Source of the DNA: Rhodocollybia butyracea
Taxonomy: Eukaryota > Basidiomycota > Agaricomycetes > Agaricales > Omphalotaceae
Direction of reading: 5' to 3'
NCBI GenBank assembly: GCA_015501585.1
Contig: JADNRY010000236.1
Span: 1-64,000 of the forward strand
Length of the DNA: 64,000 bases
Positions 1-9,274 of this stretch are shown one piece after another. The notes beneath the pieces were generated by a model, which saw nothing but the letters and a program-made list of their open reading frames with translations, searched no databases and had not been told where the DNA came from. Both the position numbers and the translations under genes were made by a program. Numbering within the stretch: the first letter of the stretch is position 1; each line of letters begins with the position of its first letter.

Positions 1-1402
1 GACCTTTGAAATTGTTAGCATGAAATTGTGCAACCCTGGTGCAATCATGGCACCAACTGTAGATTATCTAGCAGTATTCAACATATACAATGGCTGTAGG
101 ACCAGGCTTAGCAGCAAGATCACTTAAGTATGCTTCCTGTATGGAGCTAATGAATCTCATGAATATTCGAGGGTAGCAACATCATGATTAGCAATAGGAA
201 CGGATGATAAGTAAACATATAAGCAAAGTGAACTATAAAGCCAATAGAGAAATTAACGTGAGTAACACAGGGTTGACACAGGGAGTGCCTAGACATTGAT
301 CTTGTAGTCGGGGATTGCTGCGCAGCAGCATTAAGGATGCCGTTACTACCGGCAACGGGAGTGTTGCCGGGAGCGCACAAAACTCAGCGCCAACTTACGG
401 CAGGACATACGTGTCCTTTCTTCCCTTCACCAACACCTCACTTCACTCATTTCCTTTTTGTGCCGAGTCTCAAAGCTCTTATATCATTATAGCATGGGTT
501 AACAGCTATGATCAACAGTATTTCAGGTCACACGAGGCTTCGAAAGGTGCGCAACTGTATCGTTGACACTGCAGTTCAGATTCTTATTGTTTTCGCAGGA
601 TTTCCTACTTTAGGCGACTCTGTACACTAGCATTTTCGCTTATCAGGGCCTCAGTGGTCCATGGATATGATGCGAATTGTCCTGACATGACCAGTCATCG
701 ATGTGGGAAGCTACATATCTAGGTACATGGTCTCTCACCTGAATGCCATTGCTCGCTTACATTCTCCCGCTGTTTCATAGCTGCTTTATCTTCTCGCTTC
801 CTATTTTTTGGTGTGTTCCTTTTGCTTTTGCTTGAATGCTATTCTTGAGCTAAGTTTTTTTTTTGCAGGTCGCTGGAGTTGGATGTTCATAGCATGTTGT
901 TAGATGGCTTGTTGTTAGAATCCAGTTTTTGTAGCTTGTAGTTGCATGTACTTTGTAGCAATAATAACTATCATTCTTCACTTTCCTGTTGTTTCTTTGA
1001 CTCTTCTTTGAGTCTTCTAAGTTCTGTCCCAATAGCATTGAATAATTGCTATGTAATGGTCTGCTATTTAAGTCTAACTTACTGTTAATTTCTGTTAATT
1101 TCTGTTAATTTTGAATAATATGCTGAGGGGGGCCGCAAAATTCCTTGTAATACCTCGTAAGTTTATGACTTGGGTAATTTCTGATAACTTCAGCTAAGTT
1201 GGAGTAATATTCAATACATTACTCTAGGACTGTTTTCCTGATGTGAATGCGGCCCCACCTTCAAGATTGCCTTCTCTGAATTGTTGGCCTGAGACTAAAC
1301 ATCACACTGTCTAGTTCAGCCTGTTCGCACCAGCACACTGAATTATCCCTGGGGCCAGATCCAGCCGAATGGGGGCTCCATGTAACTAGCTTTGACCATA
1401 TA
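1..1402. other. Left flank without a recognisable gene
   Basis: No reading frame here is convincing; the open stretches are under 90 codons and have no recognisable motif. The only local pattern is a short tandem run of the unit tgttaatttc at about 1084-1113. The stretch ends at the left LTR of the gag element. Confidence 0.5.
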
Positions 1403-1656
1403 TGTAACGCCTCCGCCTCTCCATAATCACCACTGACCGTATCCGGCAATACGGTCATCCTAGACGCCGCCGATAGACCAAACGGTCTATCTTATCATTC
1501 TATTTATTATTAATTATATAATAAATCCATTACTATAAGTATTGTACGATTACTTAAGAGTCTAGTTAGTCTTTTACACCGTCGTACACACAATAGTATC
1601 CTATTTGTCGTGTTCACCGGTGTTCTTAAGGACTTTGCCCATAGGGCGCGTTATAC
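1403..1656 (+). repeat. 5' LTR of the gag-only element
   Basis: It is the direct-repeat partner of 4508-4645 plus 6529-6644, with one A/G change in a hairpin loop near 1448 and one C/T change near 1581. The ends form an imperfect inverted pair (TGTAACGC and GCGTTATAC). Two hairpins lie inside: 1436-1455 (stem 7) and 1472-1491 (stem 8, loop AAAC). Confidence 0.85.
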
Positions 1657-1824
1657 TTTTTTGAACATCAAAAAAATTACTATTGTGTGAATAACACAAA
1701 GCTATTAGTTTAACAAGCTAAAAACAGTTATACTACCAAGTATAACAACCATTATTCCAACTCACTACACAATCTACACAAACCCGCTCCATTTTTCCGT
1801 CCCGCTATATCATTTGCTGTCTCA

Positions 1825-4167
1825 ATGACCTCTCGAAATCAATCAGAGAAGTCATATCGGAGCGTGCGCGATCGCGCACCTTCCATTCGTGGTGACGTGT
1901 CACCACAATCAATCTATTCAGTCGCATCAGCGACTCATTCCGTGCGTGCGTCTGAAGGACGGCACTACAGGCAGGACAAAAGTCCACCTAATGAACAGTA
2001 TATGACTATTCGTAAGAAACGGCCGACCCGAGAGGGTTTAAGTGAGATTTCTTCTGCGCTACGAGATGTAGCGGCATCACTTGACAAGAGTACGCAAGTA
2101 CTCAATCGTATTCTCAATATAACTGAGAAATGGGATGCATCTAGCATCCGATCTAATGAAGAAAGATCTTCTTCATTGAGAAACAGCAATAGAATCACTA
2201 TTGCTGCACCCACACCGAGACAGCCTGCCGTCACACCGCCGGTATTGCACAATGCAGCACCATCTGTTCCTACCGAGGCAAACAACTTGGTACGCCAATG
2301 GCGTGAGACTGTGCCCAAGGCACTGTCAGTCCAACAATCACTGTTGGACGAACAGTATTCACAAGGGATGACCAAGTCACCCCGTCATGTTCCTGTATTC
2401 CGACAGGAATACGCACCAGTGTCAGTAACTATACCCACACCCATCTACACATCCCGCATGAGACAGAGTCCCAATGCGGAGGCAGCGTCTCAGAGACTGC
2501 AAGGTCCCAGGCCATTACCGGTGACCAAATCTTGCTCACCACAAAACGCGGTGAACATTAAAAGTGAACCGAAGTTACCTCGTAACTTCAATCAGGTAGT
2601 AGCGATACCACCACAGGAAAGTACAATGTACTTCCCTACTGCAAGGGCGCCAATGGTACCCAATATTATTACACCTCCAGTAGTTGTACCAAACACTACT
2701 GGAAATCATTCCAGTATGGGACCGCAACACGGTACCCTTCCGGTAGTTCCTACTACCATATCCATCGCCCCAGCAACACAAAGTGTTGCCCCTCCGGTAG
2801 TACACACTACCGTAAGACTGCCCAAATTGCCGCCCAGCAATGCGCCAGAGCCAAGTTCAATGCCAGTACCAACAGTATTGGCCGAGTTGCAACCACAGCC
2901 GCTTCCGTTGGGAGTAGCTAAAGATTGGATGAGTCGCATAGCGATTCAACGCCAACATAACACCAGTCTCCGAGATTTCGGATTCGCGCCATCTGGGCTT
3001 CCCGACCAAATGGTGGGATATAATGTCGACGGAATACCCGTTGATAAATTGACTACTCCCAGAGAAATCTGGGATCGATTTTACATTCCACCCGCTGAGT
3101 CCTTTCCAGGACCAAGCAATAATGCCGGAGCGAAAGCGCCTAGCAAAAAATCCCGTGAAGGGGGGAGGAAGCACAAGAGTGCTAAATCCAAAGGCCGCAA
3201 ACGCAGGCCATGGTCGGATGAATCATCTGACTCTAGTGATACCGAGTCAAATACTGACTCTTCGTCTGATGCCTCTTGGCTAGACAAATTTGCTACCCGT
3301 AAGGGTAAAATTACTCCTAATGAGCGCCGTAAAATACTGCGTTCACTTGCATCTAAGATGCGAGAAACAACAGGTGACGATGAACATCGTTCCCGATGGA
3401 AACACAAGGTACACAAAGTGTACCGTAAACAAATTCGAGATAAGGTAGAGAATCCTATCCCTCCCATTGAAAGCCGTAAAGCTCTTAAAGTTCCATCTCC
3501 GGAGGTCTATGACGGATCTCCGGATGTCGATGTCTTTGAGCGGTGGCTAATGTCACTTCTCCAATGGATGGTAGTCAACCGCATGTGCGGTGACGATTAC
3601 GATGCTACACGGACTGCCGTGCTTGGCATGTTTCTAAAGGGCAAAGCCCTTGACTGGTATAACGACGAAGTCGCTGGTATACACCGCACTGTCCTTAAGT
3701 GGACATTTGAAGGCGCCATCATTGGTGTCTTTGATGGTTGCATCCAAGCAACGACCATTCATCAAGCTGCACGGCAGTTTGACCTTATTGAGTATTCACC
3801 CGATACGGGTGTGAGGGATTATTATTCCTCACTTACACGATGGGCATCACGGATGCTCCAAACACCGGATGATGCAACAATGCGGAAATGGTTCATTGAG
3901 GGATTACCCTTCAATATTATCAGGCAACTCACGAACGAGGGGATCGTTCCGGAGTATGCCAAATTAGAAGTGATGGTCAGAGCCGTCACACGCATTGAGG
4001 ACCACACGGCCCTCACTAAATATTATGTCTCTTCTAGGAATAGAGACGATGAACTTGAATCATCAGAACACCCCGATGAGTTGGACACCGAGAACATTAA
4101 AAATGTTCTTGAGCCAATTGAGGAGGACACCTCCTTAAGTATCGGAAAGGATAAACCTTCCGAATGA
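1825..4167 (+). CDS. Retrotransposon Gag-like protein
   Basis: This 780-residue ORF has no introns and fills the space between the LTRs. The first 440 residues are Pro/Ser/Thr/Val-rich and probably disordered. Residues about 445-500 are very basic and then acidic-serine-rich (SKGRKRR, then a run of SSDSSD type). From about residue 550 to 730 there is a compact domain of the retrotransposon Gag capsid type: a PEVYDG start, a WLMSLLQWM helix, LKGKALDWYND, then a WASRMLQ helix and an EGLP motif. In this family the region forms the capsid-like particle that packages element RNA. I see no CCHC zinc knuckle, and the C-terminus is acidic. The start ATG at 1825 is the first in frame, about 170 bases after the LTR. 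The coding sequence is saturated with short perfect hairpins (see findings). It is intact, with no stop or frame break. Confidence 0.8.
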   Translation: MTSRNQSEKSYRSVRDRAPSIRGDVSPQSIYSVASATHSVRASEGRHYRQDKSPPNEQYMTIRKKRPTREGLSEISSALRDVAASLDKSTQVLNRILNITEKWDASSIRSNEERSSSLRNSNRITIAAPTPRQPAVTPPVLHNAAPSVPTEANNLVRQWRETVPKALSVQQSLLDEQYSQGMTKSPRHVPVFRQEYAPVSVTIPTPIYTSRMRQSPNAEAASQRLQGPRPLPVTKSCSPQNAVNIKSEPKLPRNFNQVVAIPPQESTMYFPTARAPMVPNIITPPVVVPNTTGNHSSMGPQHGTLPVVPTTISIAPATQSVAPPVVHTTVRLPKLPPSNAPEPSSMPVPTVLAELQPQPLPLGVAKDWMSRIAIQRQHNTSLRDFGFAPSGLPDQMVGYNVDGIPVDKLTTPREIWDRFYIPPAESFPGPSNNAGAKAPSKKSREGGRKHKSAKSKGRKRRPWSDESSDSSDTESNTDSSSDASWLDKFATRKGKITPNERRKILRSLASKMRETTGDDEHRSRWKHKVHKVYRKQIRDKVENPIPPIESRKALKVPSPEVYDGSPDVDVFERWLMSLLQWMVVNRMCGDDYDATRTAVLGMFLKGKALDWYNDEVAGIHRTVLKWTFEGAIIGVFDGCIQATTIHQAARQFDLIEYSPDTGVRDYYSSLTRWASRMLQTPDDATMRKWFIEGLPFNIIRQLTNEGIVPEYAKLEVMVRAVTRIEDHTALTKYYVSSRNRDDELESSEHPDELDTENIKNVLEPIEEDTSLSIGKDKPSE

Positions 4168-4507
4168 TTTATTGGTTTATTCCGACGCCCAGGTAATATG
4201 CCTTACCTGGGCATCACTACTTATCCTCAGCCCGGATTCTCACTGAGAATCCTCATTAAGCAATACTCGGAAACTTCCGAGTCTGCGCGTTGAACATTCG
4301 GACATTTCCGAATCAAATCATGCTCTAGTGGTACGCCCCACTATCGTTTGATTCGGACAAGTCCGAAAGTCTGATGCGCCGCATCAATTAATCCCGTACT
4401 TGATACGGGATCATTCTATGTTAAACCAAATTAAAAATGGTTTGGATGGTGATGATGTCATTACCATTTTTGATTCACATCCCTGATGTTAATCTGGTGG
4501 GGGAGGG
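4168..4507 (+). other. 3' non-coding region and polypurine tract
   Basis: Between the gag stop and the 3' LTR lie six hairpins almost end to end: 4187-4212 (stem 10), 4234-4252 (8), 4265-4282 (8), 4296-4313 (7), 4352-4367 (7) and 4391-4411 (8). The last bases, 4496-4507 (GGTGGGGGAGGG), are a purine run directly against the LTR, as expected of a plus-strand primer for reverse transcription. Confidence 0.65.
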
Positions 4508-4645
4508 TGTAACGCCTCCGCCTCTCCATAATCACCACTGACCGTATCCGGCGATACGGTCATCCTAGACGCCGCCGATAGACCAAACGGTCTATCTTAT
4601 CATTCTATTTATTATTAATTATATAATAAATCCATTACTATAAGT
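4508..4645 (+). repeat. 3' LTR, first part
   Basis: It matches 1403-1540 of the 5' LTR. It includes the hairpins 4541-4560 (ACCGTATC / GATACGGT) and 4577-4596 (GATAGACC / GGTCTATC). It is cut at 4645 by the retroposed insert; the last 14 bases (4632-4645) are repeated at 6515-6528. Confidence 0.85.
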
Positions 4646-6514
4646 TTTTTTTTTTTTTTTTTTTTTTTTTGGAATCTTTTAAACCGTGCGTACAGGTAAG
4701 ACTAAGTACCAAGACACGGGGAGGTGCAGCAGGCTGCACCTCCATTCTATGTAGTGTATGTATTGGGGAGGGTCTTTGGGCGTTGGTGTAGCTACAGGTA
4801 TTGGTGGTGGGTATCAGGAGGGATGTGTAGTTAATCGATGGTCAGGCCCGTGGCCTTGGAAGTATAGAATAAATAGAACATAGCATATGGAACTTGAGCA
4901 TAATTGTGTCGCACATGCTGCCCCAAAATGAAGAGAAGTGTTAGGGCAAAACCAAGTCTACATTCAGGCGTAACCGCGCTGTGGCCATTTGGCTCTTGCT
5001 AGATCTCGGACAGCATCCCCAGCATTCCTCGTATGCTAGAGACACCAAATCCCACGCTACCGGCGGCAAAACCGGCGCACCAACACTCCAGGGTTTAATG
5101 TGGACACCTCGAGCAGAGGCTGGTACAAAACAGCCAGTGATGGGTTGGGTAGATGGTCGGGTAGCCAAGTTAAAGGGTTCTGTTGCCAGGCCCACCACTT
5201 ATTGGTCACCATCGGGGTTATCCCAGCAAGCGCCCTGACTGCGGCTTTCTGCAGATTCCTCCCAAAAAGGTATTCCTGCCGATATATGCCCAGTGCCCCG
5301 GACTGATGACAGTACTAACGCTCTGCAGAGCTCCCAAATTGGTGCAGGGGGGATCTCACCTGCTGCGCCACTGGACCCTCAGGATTTATCCCAATCAAAT
5401 GTACAAGGGAATCAACTCAAGCAGAAACTCCAATTTACCCAGAGTTTCCACCGACGAAGGATTTAGTCCTCTCGGGCCAGCAAATGGAGACTGTCCAAAG
5501 CTGCCACGGCTCAGAGTTGGTATATGCCACCACAGCAAACGGGCCATAGCCCTTCCAGTCCTCCTTCCCGTTCCAAGGCAAGTGCTTCGCTGATGCCAAT
5601 TGGCGCGGATCCGCGACTTGTCCCCGATCTCCGTCTCACCTACCCAGAAAAATCCGAGTAGACTAACCACCTCTATAACATAGAGGCCGATGGTGGCCTG
5701 TCAGCGCTAGCTGTCGGCTGGTTATTGCCCCAAACGCCATCAGTTATTGGACCTTTATCTCTAGGCAGACCTGGAATGCCATCATCGAGTCCCTTTTGGG
5801 AGAGTAGTTACCACCCGGTGCCACAGATTAAGGTAGAAGGATAACACACAGAGATTGAGAACTTACACTGTGTCCTTCACGGTAGGTATTAGAGAGTGTG
5901 GCTACTGCCCCTGCGAACCTTGGATACCACCCAAGGGCTCCCCAATGAGTTTAATGTCTAGAATCAACCACCAACCCATGCTTGAGCAGAGTCAAGAGCT
6001 ACAGGGCTAAAGAACCAGACAGTGCATCTAAAATCCAGAGCTTGACCATCTGCCATTGCAAACCTCCTTTGCCAAGGGAGGGCTCAGGAACTGGAGCTTG
6101 GCCATTTGCCACTGCGAACCTCCTTTGCCAAGGGAGGGCTCCAGAATGTATGAAAATATACCAGGGAAGCTTGGCCATTTGCCAGAGACATGTACATGTA
6201 TCTTCCTTTGCTAAGGGAAGACTCACCCAGTAAGTGCATTTATAGTCCCAGGCCATGTCTGTTATGGTTACCTGAGACTCGGAAATATGGCGCCAGTACT
6301 CCGGCTTTAAGTCTCCCTTACCACAGGAGTACCATAGATCCGGCGCTAGGACGATGTGGCGACTTTCACAGCCATACTTTCCCAGAAGTAGATAGATAAT
6401 ACTATCTTGTACGGATGGAAATGGCCCTTCTTGCTGCCAGCGAATCGAAAAAACAGACGCGTAAGCGTGAGAAAGTTCCGAGATGATGGTGGTTACAGAT
6501 CAAGAAGCGTCGTG
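4646..6514 (-). mobile_element. Retroposed 1.87 kb sequence inside the 3' LTR
   Basis: The insert starts on the plus strand with about 25 T (to 4670), so its sense strand is minus with a poly-A tail. It is flanked by a 14-base target duplication, CCATTACTATAAGT (4632-4645) and CCATTACTACAAGT (6515-6528), with one mismatch. These are marks of LINE-type target-primed insertion. No long ORF exists on either strand, so it is non-autonomous or a processed copy of some RNA. A strong hairpin with a 10-bp stem lies near the tail (4720-4743). At about 6040-6225 there is a degenerate tandem repeat of about 60 bases containing CTTGGCCATTTGCCA and CCTTTGCCAAGGGAGG. I do not recognise the source. Confidence 0.7.
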
Positions 6515-6528
6515 CCATTACTACAAGT

Positions 6529-6644
6529 ATTGTACGATTACTTAAGAGTCTAGTTAGTCTTTTACACTGTCGTACACACAATAGTATCCTATTTGTCGTG
6601 TTCACCGGTGTTCTTAAGGACTTTGCCCATAGGGCGCGTTATAC
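6529..6644 (+). repeat. 3' LTR, second part
   Basis: It matches 1541-1656 of the 5' LTR with one C/T difference. Together with 4508-4645 it restores a full 254-base LTR, which proves that the intervening sequence is a later insertion. Confidence 0.85.
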
Positions 6645-6835
6645 CATAGCTGCAGATTTCCAAAGTGATGTACATTGTATGCATAGCATAAGTATGATTG
6701 AGTAGCGATATTTTAGCCTAATAGTAACAATGATTTTAAAGAATACTAATGCTACAGCACCGTTCACACATACCATGATATAATTGTCCAAGAATGCGAA
6801 GATCAGCAGAACTAGTGCAAAAGGTTCTTAGCTCA

Positions 6836-8379
6836 TTAGAAGCTCCGAAGGGAGGAGTCATAATCTCTCTCAATGTTGACAACGTAGTCAATATGAACTG
6901 CGGAAGGTAACATTACGGGCTTAGTTTCCTGTGGGATAACTGGAGCCATTGAATTGTTGTGCTTCTTTCTCCAGAAAAGCCAGACTACAAGGAGATCCTA
7001 TAGAGGGTATTCAATTCATAGTAAGCAATACATTCATCACAACGATTACACTTACTTTATGGGTTCCAAAGATAACCACAGCAGCGACGGGAACTGGATT
7101 TCGTAAGGTATGAGCTTTAACTCGATATTATGAATTCTTACTCATAGATAGAACAATGTCTAATTCAACTAGGCCACTATTAGAGTTTTCCTCGTTGAGG
7201 AAAGCAACCACAAAGAAGAGGAGTCCAATGCTATTGCATTTCAAGATAACATCGATTAGTATTCTCAACGAATGAGCTTGATCACTCACGCTACAGAGAT
7301 GACACCAAAAAGCACGAATACAGACACCCGAATAAACATTGAGTTGAAGTTTCCTGCGCGCAGCATTGACCTGTGCTTGCGAAAACGCAGGTATATCAAA
7401 ACTGCGAGTTTAAAGGGACCATTGGTACTAGGAATGAATTTATAAGCTCGAAGGCAGCCTACAATTTAAGACAAGTATTGGAAGGACGAAAATGATATCG
7501 AGTGCTGAAGTTATTCGGCCACTAAAAGAGAAATGAGATGGAGATAAGTAATAACATTATAACTCACGGGACATGGTTCTCCAGTGAACAATATGAAATC
7601 GAAGAGAATTTGGCATTGGGAGAAGCAAGGGCTATCTGTGGAAAGGTCATTCCTAAGCGGGATGGTAAGAAAATTAATCAATGCTCACAATTGTGGACTC
7701 TATGACCACAAAAATAAAGATAGCGTATGGCGTTACAACTAGCTATAGAAGGGTAAAAGGTTAGGCTAGTAAACATGGTTGCAGGACAAGTAATAACAAT
7801 GATTCTCCAATATCTTGACCCTCCAATGGACTTTCCGGATAGCGTGGAGCTGATATTGAAGAATAGCTACATGACAGCGACAAAGGTAAGAAGTAAGAAA
7901 ACATAACAGTATAGAACTTGCCTGGGTAACTAATGCTAGCGCACAAGCGGTACAACTATTGAAAGGGCCTTGTCAACTAGTTACGCTCCTCAACGACGAA
8001 TCTCGAGCTCACAGTGGGGATGCGGCGTAAGTGAGGGACGATTGAATAATACAGAGAGGGAGTCCAGGTTCTCCGTCATATACATGTCCCGCGAAAAACA
8101 AGAGCAAGTATGACACGGTGAATACTACTAAACTCCCATGAGGTTATACCAAGTAGCCTGCCTTGGTTGGGAGGAAAAACGAGCGGCGACCAGCGTAAGT
8201 ACAGACCCAATAAGGCCTATCAACTGAAAAATATTGAAAACCAGTAGCTCTGGACCAAAATGCGTCACATCTATGATCGTGTCAACATGCGCCGAACCAA
8301 TACCTAGCATTTCAATGAAAAGTAATCGCACACCTTCGTTGGATGCAGACGGGTCAATATTCGCCAGATCCTGCGCCAT
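6836..8379 (-). CDS. Agaricomycete seven-transmembrane protein, probably intact apart from two indels
   Basis: Nine exons on the minus strand: 8379-8013, 7955-7922, 7866-7798, 7742-7689, 7635-7568, 7521-7290, 7230-7142, 7093-7056, 6997-6836. The chosen start is MAQDLANID at 8379. Hydrophobic segments in order include LLVFNIFQLIGLIGSVLTL, VSYLLLFFAGHV, YAIFIFVVIEST, ALDIIFVLPILVL, RVSVFVLFGVISV and IPVAAVVIFGTH, with a loop YCSLENHVPGR, ending in a basic cytosolic tail after LLVVWLFWRKK. I recognise this as a 7-TM family common in mushroom genomes; its function is not known to me. Intron 7867-7921 has a GC donor (GCAAGT). Two one-base frame breaks, at the A run 8130-8132 and the CC at 7458-7459, each fall within conserved segments, so they may be base-calling indels. 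It is divergent from the DUF3419 gene, 895 bases away. Confidence 0.65.
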
Positions 8380-9274
8380 GGCCTCCCTGTGTTCTGAAAC
8401 TGAAGAAAGAAAACAAAAGTAAGATGGCAATGGCAGAGAAAATCGAACATCTGCCAACCATGTTTAAGTACTCAATGAATACTCATAAGGTCGCAACGTG
8501 CTGCAGCGGCGAATATCATGCATCACGATGAACAATTATTTCAATTGAGTTCGATGAGCGGTTCTGTTAGTATCGACTTCAAGTGCACTGCATCTCAACA
8601 GAGTCCCCAGAAACTCCGAATACGTAAAAGTATTTACGCCGCGATTTGGTGGTTTCCTATCTTAAGTATTAGATGTATATTGGCACGTCGGTGCCGACTT
8701 GTCCGAGAGCGCTCTCGGTTTCTTATGGTCGGATGGAAACGAGCGTTGACCGAAGGAAACGATACTAGGGTCTCCCGATAAAGTATTGCTCGGTAGGTGT
8801 AGATTACCGGCTGACAGCCACAGGAACGCTCAGAAAGTATGTGTGTAGACTCGGAGACCAGAAAAATTGGACAGATAAAGCTTTGGGGTCCTCGACATCG
8901 TGATGAACGAAGTAACTGGCTGTGGGGCCCAGATATGGATATTGTTGTTATCATCGATTTGGCCAGCTAACCAGTGTTCAACGTTGCCAACGTTCAGGCC
9001 TGCAGGTCTCGCATGAGGTTGGTGATGCAATTGTAAACAGGACCATATTAGTGACTCTAGTGTGAAATCATTTCTCATAAGCTTTACACCTCAGAAAAGC
9101 CTTACCTTAAGAGTAGATAGAATCGTATAGTCATCAAGTAAGGTATTGATGATTACGAAACTACACGTGAATAAAAGCGAAGTACGGTTTGATGCTGTTT
9201 GATGCTGGGCTGCTTCTCATCAGATCTCGAAATGAGGCCCGCTAAAAGCTCATCATTCAAGTTGCTTCTAGCTT
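8380..9274. other. Divergent intergenic region
   Basis: This 895-base region lies between the 5' ends of the 7-TM gene (-) and the DUF3419 gene (+), and presumably carries both promoters. I see no clear TATA box, repeat or coding stretch. A near-repeat of GATGCTGTTTGATGCTG occurs at about 9191-9207. Confidence 0.5.

Larger units (their letters stand above)
1403..6644 (+). mobile_element. Gag-only LTR retroelement, interrupted in its 3' LTR
   Basis: Two direct repeats bound this element: 1403-1656, and 4508-4645 plus 6529-6644. Each totals 254 bases, they differ at only two positions that I can find, and both start TGTAACGCC. A purine-rich tract lies immediately before the second repeat. The single long ORF is gag-like; there is no protease, reverse transcriptase, RNase H or integrase, so the element would depend on another for movement. 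No clear tRNA primer-binding site follows the 5' LTR. CCATA occurs at 1396-1400 and 6644-6648, but two bases away from the apparent LTR start, so the target duplication is uncertain. The structure matches what is called a TR-GAG element in plants. The nested insert at 4646-6514 is younger than the element. Confidence 0.85.

Noticed and set aside
1965..3467. Minus-strand ORFs within the gag region
   Set aside because: Antisense shadows, lengthened by the many inverted repeats that make the two strands alike.
6040..6225. CRISPR-like spaced repeats in the retroposed insert
   Set aside because: Three degenerate tandem units without unique spacers, in a eukaryotic genome; a minisatellite is enough.
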